NCBI RefSeq assembly: GCF_025808395.1
Contig: NZ_CP075524.1
Span: forward strand, 1,302,001 to 1,366,000
Direction: 5' to 3'
Length of the DNA: 64,000 nucleotides
DNA from: Microcella sp.
GTDB taxonomy: Bacteria > Actinomycetota > Actinomycetes > Actinomycetales > Microbacteriaceae
The notes under the pieces were generated by a model. It saw only the letters and a list, made by a program, of their open reading frames with translations. It did no database searches and was not told the origin of the DNA. Position numbers and translations under genes: made by a program. Below are positions 1 to 8,530 of this stretch, piece after piece (position 1 is the stretch's first letter; each line of letters begins with the position of its first letter).

Positions 1-554
1 TCGATGCGGCAGCCTCACTCATCGACGACGCCGGCATCGACGGCGTCACCACGAGCGCCGTCGCCGTCAGGTCGAAGTCGTCGGTGGGCGTCGTCTACCG
101 CTACTTTCCGAACATCCAGTCACTGCTGCGGGCGCTCGCCGCGCGCAATATGGAGCGCTACCTCGAACTGGTTTGGAAGGGTGTCGAAGCGTCTGGCCCC
201 GAACCGTGGTCGTCGTTCGACAGCACCCTCGACGCCTTCATCGAGCTCAGCCGCACCGAACCGGGGTTTCGCGCCTTGCGATTCGGCGACGTCATCGACC
301 AGCGCTTCATCAGCCCAGAAGTCAGCAACAACGCCATGCTGGCGCGGGAGTTCGCGGCCCAGATCGGTCGCACCTACGACTTCGAGCCAGACGACGAGCT
401 CGTTTTTCACGTCGAAGTCGCCGTCGAGATCGCGAGCGGCCTCATGTATCGCGCGTTTCAGCTCGACAAAGACGGCGACGCCCGCTTTATTGAGACCACG
501 CGCACGCTCTGCGGCGACTACCTTCGCCGCAACATTCCCCTGCCCAGGAGCTAG
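1..554 (+). CDS. TetR-family transcriptional regulator, N-terminus cut by window edge
   Basis: The open frame begins at base 3 and has no start codon inside the window, so the gene starts upstream; 183 residues are visible. The visible N-terminal part is the end of a TetR DNA-binding domain: a helix-turn-helix region (IDGVTTSAVAV) is followed by the typical VVYRYFPNIQSLL segment that closes the TetR_N domain. The rest is an all-helical ligand-binding domain with no assignable ligand. Its TAG stop directly abuts the ATG of the methionine aminopeptidase gene, so the two are probably cotranscribed and translationally coupled, with AGGAG at the end of this gene as the ribosome-binding site of the next. 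Target unknown. Confidence 0.85.
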   Translation, partial: DAAASLIDDAGIDGVTTSAVAVRSKSSVGVVYRYFPNIQSLLRALAARNMERYLELVWKGVEASGPEPWSSFDSTLDAFIELSRTEPGFRALRFGDVIDQRFISPEVSNNAMLAREFAAQIGRTYDFEPDDELVFHVEVAVEIASGLMYRAFQLDKDGDARFIETTRTLCGDYLRRNIPLPRS

Positions 555-1322
555 ATGATCGAGTTACGCACGCCGGCCGAGATCGAACAGATGCGACCCG
601 CCGGACGCTTCGTCGCGAGCGTGCTCACCGCCACAAGCGCCGCCGCTGACGTGGGCGTCAACCTGCTCGAACTCGACGCGCTCGCGCACGACATGATCAG
701 AGCAGAGGGCGCGACCAGCTGCTACATCGACTACCACCCCTCGTTCGGCGGCTCGCCGTTCGGCAAGGTGATCTGCACCTCGGTCAACGACGCGGCACTG
801 CACGGACTCCCGCACGACTACCGGCTGCGAGACGGCGACCTGCTCACGCTCGACTTCGCCGCCTCAGTCGATGGTTGGGTGTGCGACTCGGCGACCACGA
901 TCGTCGTCGGCACGCCCAAGCCCGACGACCTCGTGCTGATCGACACGGTCGAGAGGGCACTCGCGGAGGGCATCCGTCAGGCACGGGTCGGCAATCGGAT
1001 GGGCGACATCTCGGCGGCGATCGGTGATGTCGCTGCCGACGCCGGCTACCCCGTGAACCTCGACTTCGGCGGCCACGGCGTCGGGCGCACCATGCACGGC
1101 GACCCGCACGTGGCCAACGACGGTCGGCCAGGTCGCGGCCTCAAGCTCAAGGCCGGGCTCGTGATCGCCATCGAGCCGTGGTTTGTGCCCGACACCGACG
1201 AGATCTACACCGACGTCGACGGCTGGACACTGCGCAGCTCGACGGGAACCCGTGCTGCCCATGCCGAGCACACCGTCGCCATCACCGCCGACGGCCCAAT
1301 CGTGCTGACGGCGCGCGACTAG
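555..1322 (+). CDS. map: type I methionine aminopeptidase
   Basis: Removes the N-terminal methionine from nascent proteins in the cytoplasm. The 255-residue length is normal for type I MetAP without an N-terminal extension. All metal and active-site residues of the family are visible: His83 (HGLP), Asp100 (LTLDF), Asp111 (CDSATT), His174 (GGHGVG), Glu207 (AIEPW) and Glu238 (HAEHT). The start is the ATG touching the stop of the upstream TetR gene, with AGGAG six bases before it. Because of its link to a TetR gene and not to the ribosomal-protein region, this may be an accessory MetAP paralogue; that part is inference. The stop codon overlaps the stop of the convergent gene. Confidence 0.93.
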   Translation: MIELRTPAEIEQMRPAGRFVASVLTATSAAADVGVNLLELDALAHDMIRAEGATSCYIDYHPSFGGSPFGKVICTSVNDAALHGLPHDYRLRDGDLLTLDFAASVDGWVCDSATTIVVGTPKPDDLVLIDTVERALAEGIRQARVGNRMGDISAAIGDVAADAGYPVNLDFGGHGVGRTMHGDPHVANDGRPGRGLKLKAGLVIAIEPWFVPDTDEIYTDVDGWTLRSSTGTRAAHAEHTVAITADGPIVLTARD

Positions 1323-1939
1323 GGTGCCGAGCCAGACCAGTCGATCACGATGTCGCCCTGACCGGCCCCGCGTCGCGCTGCGAGCCGTGACCCGGGGTAC
1401 AGGGCAGGCAGCGACTCGGCCGGCACTCCGTTGCCGACCTGGGTCTGATAGGGCGCCTCGCCTTCAGCGATCACGGTCAGCGTGAGCAGGTACACGGCGT
1501 CGCCCGAGGGCCCCGTCATGCCGAGCGGTTGAGCCTGCACGAGCACAACCTCGACCGGGGCACCCTCCGCCAGAATCGACTCGGCGCTCACCTCGCCCTC
1601 GGGTCGTTCGACCTGCACCTCGGGTGGCGCGGTCGAGAAGTCGAGGGCGATGCTCGCCGGGTTGGCCGGGTCAACGCGCACCGCGACCCAGGCGCGGCCC
1701 GAGGCGAGCTGCGGAATGTAGACCTCTTGCACGCGCTGCACGGCGGTCGCCGCGTATGGTTCGTGGCCTTCGCGATAGACCGTCACCGCGAAGGTGCACT
1801 TGCGCTCACGCAGACCGTTCATGACGCTCATCGACATCGAACTCGCCGACAGCCCCGTGATGTGACCACGCGCGAGCTCACCGCTCGCCAAGAGGGCGTC
1901 GTCAGGCGACCCGATCAGACTCGACAACCACCGCATCAT
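1319..1939 (-). CDS. uncharacterised protein with a duplicated beta-rich domain
   Basis: A 206-residue protein of unknown function with no signal peptide or membrane segment. It reads as two copies of one domain: residues about 25-100 and about 120-203 share the pattern hydrophobic strand, C/L-FxVTV or LTLTV, EGxxPYxxxV, then PQL/PAL, G, and a closing hydrophobic strand ending IALDF or IVIDW. Start ATG-ATG preceded by AGAGGG. It overlaps the upstream membrane-protein gene by 38 bases and forms the 3' end of the rpsP-khpA-rimM-trmD operon. Its TAG stop shares bases with the stop of map on the other strand. It probably is a soluble partner of the preceding membrane protein, but no function can be assigned. 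Confidence 0.75.
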   Translation of the reverse strand: MMRWLSSLIGSPDDALLASGELARGHITGLSASSMSMSVMNGLRERKCTFAVTVYREGHEPYAATAVQRVQEVYIPQLASGRAWVAVRVDPANPASIALDFSTAPPEVQVERPEGEVSAESILAEGAPVEVVLVQAQPLGMTGPSGDAVYLLTLTVIAEGEAPYQTQVGNGVPAESLPALYPGSRLAARRGAGQGDIVIDWSGSAP

Positions 1940-2363
1940 CGACCCTCTCTTCTTCGTCGCCGCGCTGCACCCGGCGCGACCGCAACGTGTTCGATGCCAT
2001 GACGCCGAACGCGAGCCCGGCCACCGCGATGAGCAACGGCCACAGCAGATAGCCCAGAATGAGCGCGTCAGGCGTGAGGGTGATCGCGACGACGGCCACC
2101 ACCACCACGAACTCGATCACCAGCAGCAGCTTCTCGCCGATAGTGAGGTGGGGCGGGCGGCGCAGTGTCACCGTGATGTGGTTGATCACGAGCGACAGCG
2201 CGAGACCCGGAAGCACGAACGAACCAGTGATGAGGGCCTGCAGTGTGGGCAGCGCGCTGACATCGCCGCTCAGCTGCAGCACCCAGGCGACGATTCCGGC
2301 GGCAGCGGCGACAACGGCGGCGACGGGTTGCGACCACAGCCACAGCCGGTCGGTGATCGTCAT
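1902..2363 (-). CDS. small integral membrane protein, unknown function
   Basis: A 153-residue protein with four predicted membrane segments (about residues 12-35, 43-65, 80-98 and 103-122) and an acidic/arginine-rich cytoplasmic tail (SRRVQRGDEEERVDD). Its ATG overlaps the trmD stop in an ATGA arrangement, so translation is coupled to the tRNA/ribosome operon upstream, and its 3' end overlaps the next unknown gene. No catalytic motif is visible. Family not recognised; the tight coupling to trmD is the strongest evidence that it is real. Confidence 0.75.
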   Translation of the reverse strand: MTITDRLWLWSQPVAAVVAAAAGIVAWVLQLSGDVSALPTLQALITGSFVLPGLALSLVINHITVTLRRPPHLTIGEKLLLVIEFVVVVAVVAITLTPDALILGYLLWPLLIAVAGLAFGVMASNTLRSRRVQRGDEEERVDDAVVVESDRVA

Positions 2364-3043
2364 GATTCGCCGATGAGATCGGGGCGAACGCGTCGTGTGC
2401 GCTCGAGCTGTTGCGCGTGCCTCCAGGCCGCGATGGCCCCGTGGTCGCCGCTCAGCAGCACCGGGGGCACCTCGAGACCGCGCCAGAGTGAGGGCTTCGT
2501 GAAGGCGGGGTATTCGAGCAGCCCGCCTTCGTGGCTCTCTTCGACCAGGCTGTCGGGGTTGCCCACGACTCCGGGCACGAGTCGGCCGATCGCCTCAATC
2601 ATCGCCATCGCCGCCACCTCGCCCCCATTGAGCACGTAGTCGCCGAGGCTCACCACTCGAACCTCGTTGCGCTCAGAGTAGTGGTCGACGACGCGCTGGT
2701 CGATGCCCTCGTATCGCCCGCACGCAAACACCAGGTGATCGCGTTCGGCAAGTTCGCGCGCCATCGATTGCGTGAACGGATGCCCGGCCGGGCTTGGCAC
2801 GACCAGCACGCTGTCGCTACCGAGCAGCGCATCAAGCGCTTCGCCCCAGGGTTCGGGCTTCATGACCATGCCGGCGCCGCCGCCGTACGGGGTGTCGTCG
2901 ACGGTGCGATGACGATCGTGCGTGTGCTCGCGCAAGTCGTGCACCGCCACGTCGACGAGACCAGAAGTGCGCGCCTTGCCCAGCAGCGAAACATCGAGCC
3001 CCGCGAAGTACTCGGGAAAGATCGAGACGATGTCGATGCGCAC
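2360..3043 (-). CDS. trmD: tRNA (guanine-37-N1)-methyltransferase
   Basis: Methylates N1 of G37 next to the anticodon using S-adenosylmethionine and so prevents +1 frameshifting. The 227-residue sequence shows the SPOUT trefoil-knot hallmarks: opening MRIDIVSIFPEYF, the substrate loop VDDTPYGGGAGMVM, and the knot segment SLGDYVLNGGEVAAM (residues about 130-145). Usual bacterial length. It lies 10 bases after rimM and overlaps the downstream membrane-protein gene by four bases, in the classical rpsP-khpA-rimM-trmD order; rplS, which often follows, is absent here. Confidence 0.97.
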   Translation of the reverse strand: MRIDIVSIFPEYFAGLDVSLLGKARTSGLVDVAVHDLREHTHDRHRTVDDTPYGGGAGMVMKPEPWGEALDALLGSDSVLVVPSPAGHPFTQSMARELAERDHLVFACGRYEGIDQRVVDHYSERNEVRVVSLGDYVLNGGEVAAMAMIEAIGRLVPGVVGNPDSLVEESHEGGLLEYPAFTKPSLWRGLEVPPVLLSGDHGAIAAWRHAQQLERTRRVRPDLIGES

Positions 3044-3053
3044 GCTTGCGAGT

Positions 3054-3635
3054 CTAGGCAGTCGCTTCGCCCGACTCGTCGGGCGGGGCCGGAGCGTCGT
3101 CGTCGAGTTCTTCGAACAGGCCAGGCGGCGGCGTGACCGTGACGGTGCCGGCCGCGAGGTCGACGCTCGGCACCATGACCGAGACGAACGGCACCAGCAC
3201 CTCGGCGTCGGCGGTGCGCACGACCAGCAGATCTTGCGCAGGAAAATGCTCGACTCGGGCGACCGTGCCCACCTCGACCCCGTCGCGCACGACCGTGAGG
3301 CCGACGAGCTGATAGTCGTACCAGGCGTCGTCTTCGGCCGGCTCGTCGGTCGACTGATCGATCCACAGAATCGCCTTCACGAGGCTCTCAGCGGCCGAGC
3401 GGTCGGTGACGTCGTCGAAGAACGCCACAGGCTGGCCGTTATACCAGCGCAGCTCGGTGAGCGTCAACGTCGAACCGTGCCACGGCGAGGTCGTCGGCAC
3501 CTGCAGAGTGAAGCGGGCGCCGGGCGTGAAGCGTTTGGCGGGGTCGTCGGTATAGAGCTCGAGCTTGAGTGCGCCCTTCAGGCCGTGAGCCTTGACGAGA
3601 CGGCCAACTCGAAGTTGCTGTGCAGCCGCGTTCAC
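3054..3635 (-). CDS. rimM: ribosome maturation factor RimM
   Basis: Assists 30S subunit maturation by binding S19 near the 3' domain of 16S rRNA. The 193-residue protein has the RimM N-terminal barrel (VGRLVKAHGLKGALKLELYT, residues about 10-30) and a C-terminal PRC-barrel (DAWYDYQLVGLTVV, about 108-165), then a Pro/Asp-rich tail. It overlaps khpA by four bases and is 10 bases ahead of trmD, consistent with one operon. Confidence 0.95.
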   Translation of the reverse strand: MNAAAQQLRVGRLVKAHGLKGALKLELYTDDPAKRFTPGARFTLQVPTTSPWHGSTLTLTELRWYNGQPVAFFDDVTDRSAAESLVKAILWIDQSTDEPAEDDAWYDYQLVGLTVVRDGVEVGTVARVEHFPAQDLLVVRTADAEVLVPFVSVMVPSVDLAAGTVTVTPPPGLFEELDDDAPAPPDESGEATA

Positions 3636-3886
3636 TGCTGGCGGGCTGAATCGAGATCGGTGTCGACCACGTCGACCCGCACCCGTCGCCCGTCGGCCAG
3701 CGACGCGATCACAGTGCGGAGGGCTTTGGCGGTGCGACCGCCGCGGCCGATCACGCGGCCGAGGTCATCGGGGTGCACTCGCACCTCGAGGACCTCGCCG
3801 CGTGTAGAGCTCTGCGCGACGACGGCGACATCGTCAGGGTGATCGACGATCCCCTTGACGAGATGTTCGAGCGTGTCAGCGAGCAC
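3632..3886 (-). CDS. khpA: KH-domain RNA-binding protein KhpA
   Basis: An 84-residue single KH-domain protein. The RNA-binding GxxG loop is visible as VIGRGGRTAKALR (about residues 42-54). In Gram-positive bacteria this small protein acts with KhpB in post-transcriptional control and cell elongation. It lies five bases after rpsP and overlaps rimM by four bases, the usual place of the gene. Confidence 0.94.
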   Translation of the reverse strand: MLADTLEHLVKGIVDHPDDVAVVAQSSTRGEVLEVRVHPDDLGRVIGRGGRTAKALRTVIASLADGRRVRVDVVDTDLDSARQQ

Positions 3887-3891
3887 TATCG

Positions 3892-4434
3892 TCAGGCCTT
3901 CTCGGCCTCAGCGTCGTCAGCAGCAGCCTCGGCCGGAGCCTCGTCAGCAGCAGGTGCCTCGTCGGCGGGTGCCTCAGCCGCGGGCGCCTCGGCAGCGGGT
4001 GCCTCAGCGGCGGGGGCCTCAGCCTCGGCGGGCGCCTCGACCGGAGCCTCGTCGACCGGAGCCTTCTCTGCCTCAACCGGCTTCTCAGCCTTGGGCTTCA
4101 GCACCGGCTTCTTCTTCTCGTCGATGGTGAAGGGAGTCTTCGGCTCGGCGACACGAACGGTGCTCTTGGCACCCTTCTCGCCCTTGAAGGTTCCCCAGTC
4201 ACCGGTGAGCTTGAGAATGGCGAGCACCTGCGGGCTCGGCTGTGCGCCGACGCCGAGCCAGTACTGCGCGCGCTCAGAATCGACCTCGATGAACGAGGGC
4301 TCTTCGGTGGGGTGGTACTTGCCGATCTCTTCGATCACGCGACCGTCGCGCTTGGTGCGCGAGTCGGCCACGACGATGCGGTAGTACGGTGCACGGATCT
4401 TGCCCATGCGCTTGAGGCGAATCTTGACAGCCAC
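3892..4434 (-). CDS. rpsP: 30S ribosomal protein S16 with long Ala/Glu-rich tail
   Basis: Small-subunit protein S16. The conserved core is VAVKIRLKRMGKIRAPYYR at the start through about residue 85. I chose the GTG at 4434 because S16 begins AVKIRLKR and a GGAG ribosome-binding site precedes it by four bases; the reading frame stays open upstream but without S16 similarity. The product is 180 residues, about twice the family core, owing to a C-terminal tail of repeated AEAPA units with Lys/Glu. Such acidic/alanine tails occur on S16 of other actinobacteria; their role is unclear. First gene of the operon; the leader upstream is about 170 bases without another gene. Confidence 0.95.
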   Translation of the reverse strand: MAVKIRLKRMGKIRAPYYRIVVADSRTKRDGRVIEEIGKYHPTEEPSFIEVDSERAQYWLGVGAQPSPQVLAILKLTGDWGTFKGEKGAKSTVRVAEPKTPFTIDEKKKPVLKPKAEKPVEAEKAPVDEAPVEAPAEAEAPAAEAPAAEAPAAEAPADEAPAADEAPAEAAADDAEAEKA

Positions 4435-4603
4435 GTTTCTCCGAAATGTGTGAAGGAAGTGAGTCGCAGCCGGTTGCGTGGGGCACACTCGGCGCGGAAG
4501 CTCGTGATGGATGCTCGCTGTGCCTGATTAGAGGGTCGGGCGCGCGAGCACTCGACCGCCTATTCTGGCAGATTTTCGGCGTCGGCGTGACCGCGCAGGA
4601 TGC

Positions 4604-5431
4604 TCACCGCTGGTCGTCGCGCCACGCAAGCCACTCGTGCACGACCGCAAGGTCTGCCGTGGCCGACGTCAGGCCGACTGTGAAGAGGCTCGCACCACGG
4701 TCTCGCAACTCGTTCGCCTCACTCAGACTGCGCCCTTCGGGGCCGGGCGTGAAGCCTTCACTGCGCGGGCGGCGCGACACTTCGACCGAGATCTCGATCT
4801 CGCTCGTGTCACGGCCGACCGCTCGACCGTGCTCGGCGAGGATGCCGAGTTTGCGCTCGAGTGTCGGCGCATCGCTGAACGAGTGCCAGATGTCGGCGTG
4901 CTCGGCGACGATGAGCAAGGTCTTCTTTTCTCCCCCACCCCCGATGAGAATCGGAACCTCGCGCGTGGGCGTCGGGTTGAGAGCGTGCCATCGCGAGCGG
5001 ATGATCGGCAGATCGCGCGCGAGGTCGTCGAGCCTGCTGCCCACGGTGCCGAACTCATAGCCATATTCGACGTAGTCGCGCTCGAACCAGCCCGACCCGG
5101 TGCCGAAGATGAAGCGACCCGTGCCGCCCTTCGCGCTGATGTGATCGATCGTGCGGGCCATGTCGGCCTGCAGGTTCGGGTTTCGATAGCTATTGCAATT
5201 CACGAGCGCCCCGATCTCGGCACGCGTGGTCTGCTCGGCGATGGCGGCGAGCATGGTCCACGACTCGAAGTGGGTGCCGTCGCGGTCGCCCGAGAGCGGA
5301 AAAAAGTGGTCCCAGTTGAAGATGATGTCGACGCCGAGGTCGTCGAGCTCGGCGGCGAGATCGCGAATCTTCTCGTAGGGGGCATGCTGGGGGGCGATCT
5401 GCACGCCGAGGCGTACGGGGCGAGAGGTCAT
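4604..5431 (-). CDS. LLM-class F420-dependent oxidoreductase
   Basis: A 275-residue TIM-barrel flavin/F420 oxidoreductase of the bacterial-luciferase-like superfamily. Visible landmarks are the N-terminal LGVQIAPQHAPYEKI, the FNWDHFFPL segment that replaces the usual WDH motif, FGTGSGWFERDYVEYG in the middle, and the cofactor phosphate loop VPILIGGGGEKKTL (about residues 160-173). F420 use is inferred from family and lineage. A -10 box (TAGGCT on the minus strand, 5439-5444) lies seven bases before the ATG, suggesting a leaderless transcript of its own. Substrate unknown. Confidence 0.88.
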   Translation of the reverse strand: MTSRPVRLGVQIAPQHAPYEKIRDLAAELDDLGVDIIFNWDHFFPLSGDRDGTHFESWTMLAAIAEQTTRAEIGALVNCNSYRNPNLQADMARTIDHISAKGGTGRFIFGTGSGWFERDYVEYGYEFGTVGSRLDDLARDLPIIRSRWHALNPTPTREVPILIGGGGEKKTLLIVAEHADIWHSFSDAPTLERKLGILAEHGRAVGRDTSEIEISVEVSRRPRSEGFTPGPEGRSLSEANELRDRGASLFTVGLTSATADLAVVHEWLAWRDDQR

Positions 5432-5436
5432 GCTCG

Positions 5437-6843
5437 TCAGCCTAGGGTCGCCTCTCGCCTCGCGGCTGTGCGCTGCCAGGGAGCCGCCGCTTCGAGTTGC
5501 GCGGAAATCGAGAGCAGCAGCGCTTCGGCAGTGCCGTCACGAGTGGGGTGCGCGACGAGTTGCACGGCGAGCGGCACCTCGGCACTCTCGTGCCACCCGG
5601 CGGGCACCACGGCGGCGGGCCAACCGAGCAGGTTCCAGAGGGCAGCGTAGGGTGCGTAGCCGATGTTCGAGCGCAGGTTGGCCGTCCAACTGCGCCGGTG
5701 CCACTCATCGGCGGGCGGCCCCGGCTGGGCGAGCCCCGGAGTGAGCAGCACATCGACGGTCGCCGTCGCTGCCTCAACCTTGGCGCGCGCACGGTCAACA
5801 GGGCCAGGGCGCAGGGCACCGACTCTGGCAAGCCGACGACCAGCGCGAACGTGTGCGCGCACACGGGGCTCGAGCAGCCGATCATCGAGCCCCTCGTGGT
5901 CAGCGTCAGAAGCCGCACCGGCGAACCAGCGAGCAAGCACGGGCAGCGGGTTCGACGGATAAGGAATGCGCAGCTCGACCACCTCGTGCCCGGCGGCGCG
6001 CAAGGTCTCAGCGGCCGACTCTGCCGCGGCTTTCCACTGCGGGTCGAGGCGCGCGAGCGGGGTCGGGATGCCCGTGGCGAGGCCGATGCGCACTGGGTGC
6101 TCGGGCATGCTCACCTCGGCGAGTTCGGGGCGGCCTGCCATGACCGAGAGCATGAGCGCAGCATCCGCCACCGTAGTCGCCAACGGGCCGTGCTCGCTCA
6201 TGCCGAACCAGCTGTGGGCGCCCATGTCGGCAGGCACGAGCCCCGAGCCGGGCTTGAGCCCTACGAGGCCGCAGTTGGCGGCGGGAATACGAATCGACCC
6301 CATGCCGTCGGCGGCATGAGCCGTGGCCACCATGCCGCTCGCGACAGCGGCGGCCGAGCCGCCCGACGAGCCGCCCGAGGTGCGCTCGGGGTTGTGCGGG
6401 TTGCGGGTGGTGCCGAAGACCGAGTCGGTGGTGCCGAAAACACACAGTTCAGGCACACGCGTGAGCCCCACGACAACGGCACCCGCTGCGCGCAGTCGGG
6501 CCACCACCTCGTGGTCGGCAGGCCGCGGTTCGGCGCTCATCGCCGCACTGCCCTCGCGCATCGGCTCGCCCGCGACCGGAATGTTGTCTTTGATCGCGAT
6601 CGGCACGCCCGCCAGCGGCAGGTGCTCGCCCGCGGCGATGCGCGCATCCACCGCTGCTGCTTCGGCGAGCGCCTTGTCGCCGCGCACCACCTGAAACGCA
6701 CCCAAGGCTGGGTCTCGTTCGGCGATGCGGGCGAGCGCCGCCTTGGTCTCGGTGGCCGCGGTCGTCGTGCCGGCGCGCACCGCTGCGGCGGTCGCGACAG
6801 CGGTGGCGGTCGGTTCAGAGTGCGCGTCGTCGGGCAGGCTCAT
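5437..6843 (-). CDS. amidase-signature family hydrolase
   Basis: A 468-residue amidase-signature enzyme hydrolysing C-N amide bonds. The Ser-cisSer-Lys triad is visible: Lys in VPIAIKDN (about residue 87), and the serines in the signature TSGGSSGGSAAAVASG (about 154-170). It lacks the glutamate-binding features of GatA and no gatC/gatB is adjacent, so it is more likely a catabolic or detoxifying amidase than the tRNA amidotransferase subunit. A TAGGGT -10 box lies six bases before the ATG (6850-6855), a leaderless arrangement. Confidence 0.9.
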   Translation of the reverse strand: MSLPDDAHSEPTATAVATAAAVRAGTTTAATETKAALARIAERDPALGAFQVVRGDKALAEAAAVDARIAAGEHLPLAGVPIAIKDNIPVAGEPMREGSAAMSAEPRPADHEVVARLRAAGAVVVGLTRVPELCVFGTTDSVFGTTRNPHNPERTSGGSSGGSAAAVASGMVATAHAADGMGSIRIPAANCGLVGLKPGSGLVPADMGAHSWFGMSEHGPLATTVADAALMLSVMAGRPELAEVSMPEHPVRIGLATGIPTPLARLDPQWKAAAESAAETLRAAGHEVVELRIPYPSNPLPVLARWFAGAASDADHEGLDDRLLEPRVRAHVRAGRRLARVGALRPGPVDRARAKVEAATATVDVLLTPGLAQPGPPADEWHRRSWTANLRSNIGYAPYAALWNLLGWPAAVVPAGWHESAEVPLAVQLVAHPTRDGTAEALLLSISAQLEAAAPWQRTAARREATLG

Positions 6844-6878
6844 GCGATCACCCTACGACCGAGAAGCGCAGGTCGACC

Positions 6879-8468
6879 TCAGCGGCCCAGCATCTTCTGA
6901 ATCGTCGCGAGGTCTTCAGCGCTCGGCTGGGCTGCGCCAGCCGCGCCGCCGCCGAGACCGAATCCGGCACCGGATGCGCCCGGAGCCGAACCTGCCTTGA
7001 CGCCCTGCGCGCGAGCGGCCTCTTCGGCAGCCCGCTTGGCCGGGTTGCCCGACTTCGACGCGCCCTTGCCCTTCTTCTTGGCTGCGGACTTGCGCGCCGA
7101 AGCGGCTCCCCCGCCGCCGCCCATGCCGGGCATCGGCCCCATGCCCGGAACCTGGGGCACGCCGCCCTTCGCCACGGTCTTCATCATCTTGGCGGCCTGC
7201 TCGAAGCGGTTGACGAGCGAATTCACTTCGGTGACCGTCGTGCCGGAGCCTTTCGCGATGCGCAAACGACGCGAACCGTTGAGCAGCTTCGGAAGACGTC
7301 GTTCGGCCGGAGTCATCGACCGGATGATCGCCTCAGTGCGCGTGAGCTCGCTCTCGTCGAAGTTGTCGAGCTGTTCACGCATACCGCGCGCGCCCGGCAG
7401 CATGCCGAGCATGCTCTTGATCGACCCCATGTTCTTGAGCTGCTGCATCTGGTCGAGAAAATCGTCGAGCGTGAAGCTGTCGGTCGCGAACTTCTCGGCC
7501 GTCTTGCGGGCCTCGTCTTCGGTGAAGTTCTTCTGCGCCTGTTCGATGAGGGTGAGAATGTCGCCCAGGTCGAGAATGCGACTCGCCATGCGGTCGGGAT
7601 GAAACGGCTCGAAGTCGTCGAGCCCCTCACCCGTGCTTGCGAACATGATGGGGCGACCCGTGATGCTCGCAACGCTGAGAGCGGCACCGCCGCGCGCGTC
7701 GCCGTCGAGCTTCGACAGCACCACCCCCGTGAAGTCGACACCCTCTTGAAAGGCTTTCGCCGTCGAGACGGCGTCTTGACCGATCATCGCGTCGATGACG
7801 AACAACACTTCGTCGGGGTCGACAGCCTTGCGAATATCGGCCGCCTGCTTCATGAGTTCGGCATCAACACCGAGGCGGCCAGCAGTGTCGACGATGACCA
7901 CATCGTGCACGCGATCTCGCGCGTGCTTGAGCGCGTCTTTCGCCACCTTCACCGGGTTGCCAACGCCGTTGCCGGGCTCGGGGGCGAACACGGCCACGCC
8001 CGCCTGCTCAGCCACCACCTGCAGCTGCTGCACGGCGTTCGGGCGCTGCAGGTCTGCGGCGACGAGCAGCGGAGTGTGCCCCTCGGCCTTCAGCCACTTC
8101 GCGAGCTTGCCCGCGAGAGTCGTCTTGCCGGCGCCTTGCAGGCCCGCGAGCATGATGACGGTCGGCGGGGTCTTCGCGAACTGCAGCCGCCGCTGCTGGC
8201 CGCCCAAGATGCCGATGAGCTCGTCGTTGACGATCTGCACCACCTGCTGCGCAGGGTTGAGCGCCTTGTTGACCTCATCGCCGAGAGCGCGCTCGCGCAC
8301 GGCAGCGGTGAAGTCTTTGACCACAGGAAGGGCAACGTCGGCGTCGAGCAGAGCCCGACGAATCTCGCGCACCGTGCCGTCGACATCGGCGGCGCTCAGC
8401 TTGCCTTTGGTGCGCAGCGCCGTGAACGTCGAGGTCAAACGGTCAGAGAGAGTGCCGAAAGTTGCCAT
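6879..8468 (-). CDS. ffh: signal recognition particle protein Ffh (SRP54)
   Basis: GTPase of the signal recognition particle; binds signal sequences and 4.5S RNA and delivers ribosomes to FtsY at the membrane. The 529-residue product shows N domain, G1 loop GLQGAGKTTL (about 107), DTAGR, GDARGGAALS, the G4-type SKLDG, then the methionine-rich M domain (DFLDQMQQLKNMGSIKSMLGMLPG). The C-terminus is extended by a low-complexity Gly/Lys/Ala region containing KSAAKKKGKG before the ending TIQKMLGR. A TAGAAT -10 box lies nine bases before the ATG. Its receptor gene ftsY is 0.7 kb away. Confidence 0.97.
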   Translation of the reverse strand: MATFGTLSDRLTSTFTALRTKGKLSAADVDGTVREIRRALLDADVALPVVKDFTAAVRERALGDEVNKALNPAQQVVQIVNDELIGILGGQQRRLQFAKTPPTVIMLAGLQGAGKTTLAGKLAKWLKAEGHTPLLVAADLQRPNAVQQLQVVAEQAGVAVFAPEPGNGVGNPVKVAKDALKHARDRVHDVVIVDTAGRLGVDAELMKQAADIRKAVDPDEVLFVIDAMIGQDAVSTAKAFQEGVDFTGVVLSKLDGDARGGAALSVASITGRPIMFASTGEGLDDFEPFHPDRMASRILDLGDILTLIEQAQKNFTEDEARKTAEKFATDSFTLDDFLDQMQQLKNMGSIKSMLGMLPGARGMREQLDNFDESELTRTEAIIRSMTPAERRLPKLLNGSRRLRIAKGSGTTVTEVNSLVNRFEQAAKMMKTVAKGGVPQVPGMGPMPGMGGGGGAASARKSAAKKKGKGASKSGNPAKRAAEEAARAQGVKAGSAPGASGAGFGLGGGAAGAAQPSAEDLATIQKMLGR

Positions 8469-8530
8469 AGTGGCCCCATTCTAGGCGGCGTGCATCTGCT
8501 TGACTGGGTCTCACCGTTCAAGGAGGAACC

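Noticed and set aside
5437..6843. GatA subunit of the tRNA-dependent amidotransferase
   Set aside because: No gatB or gatC adjacent, and a single-gene leaderless unit; a general amidase is more likely.
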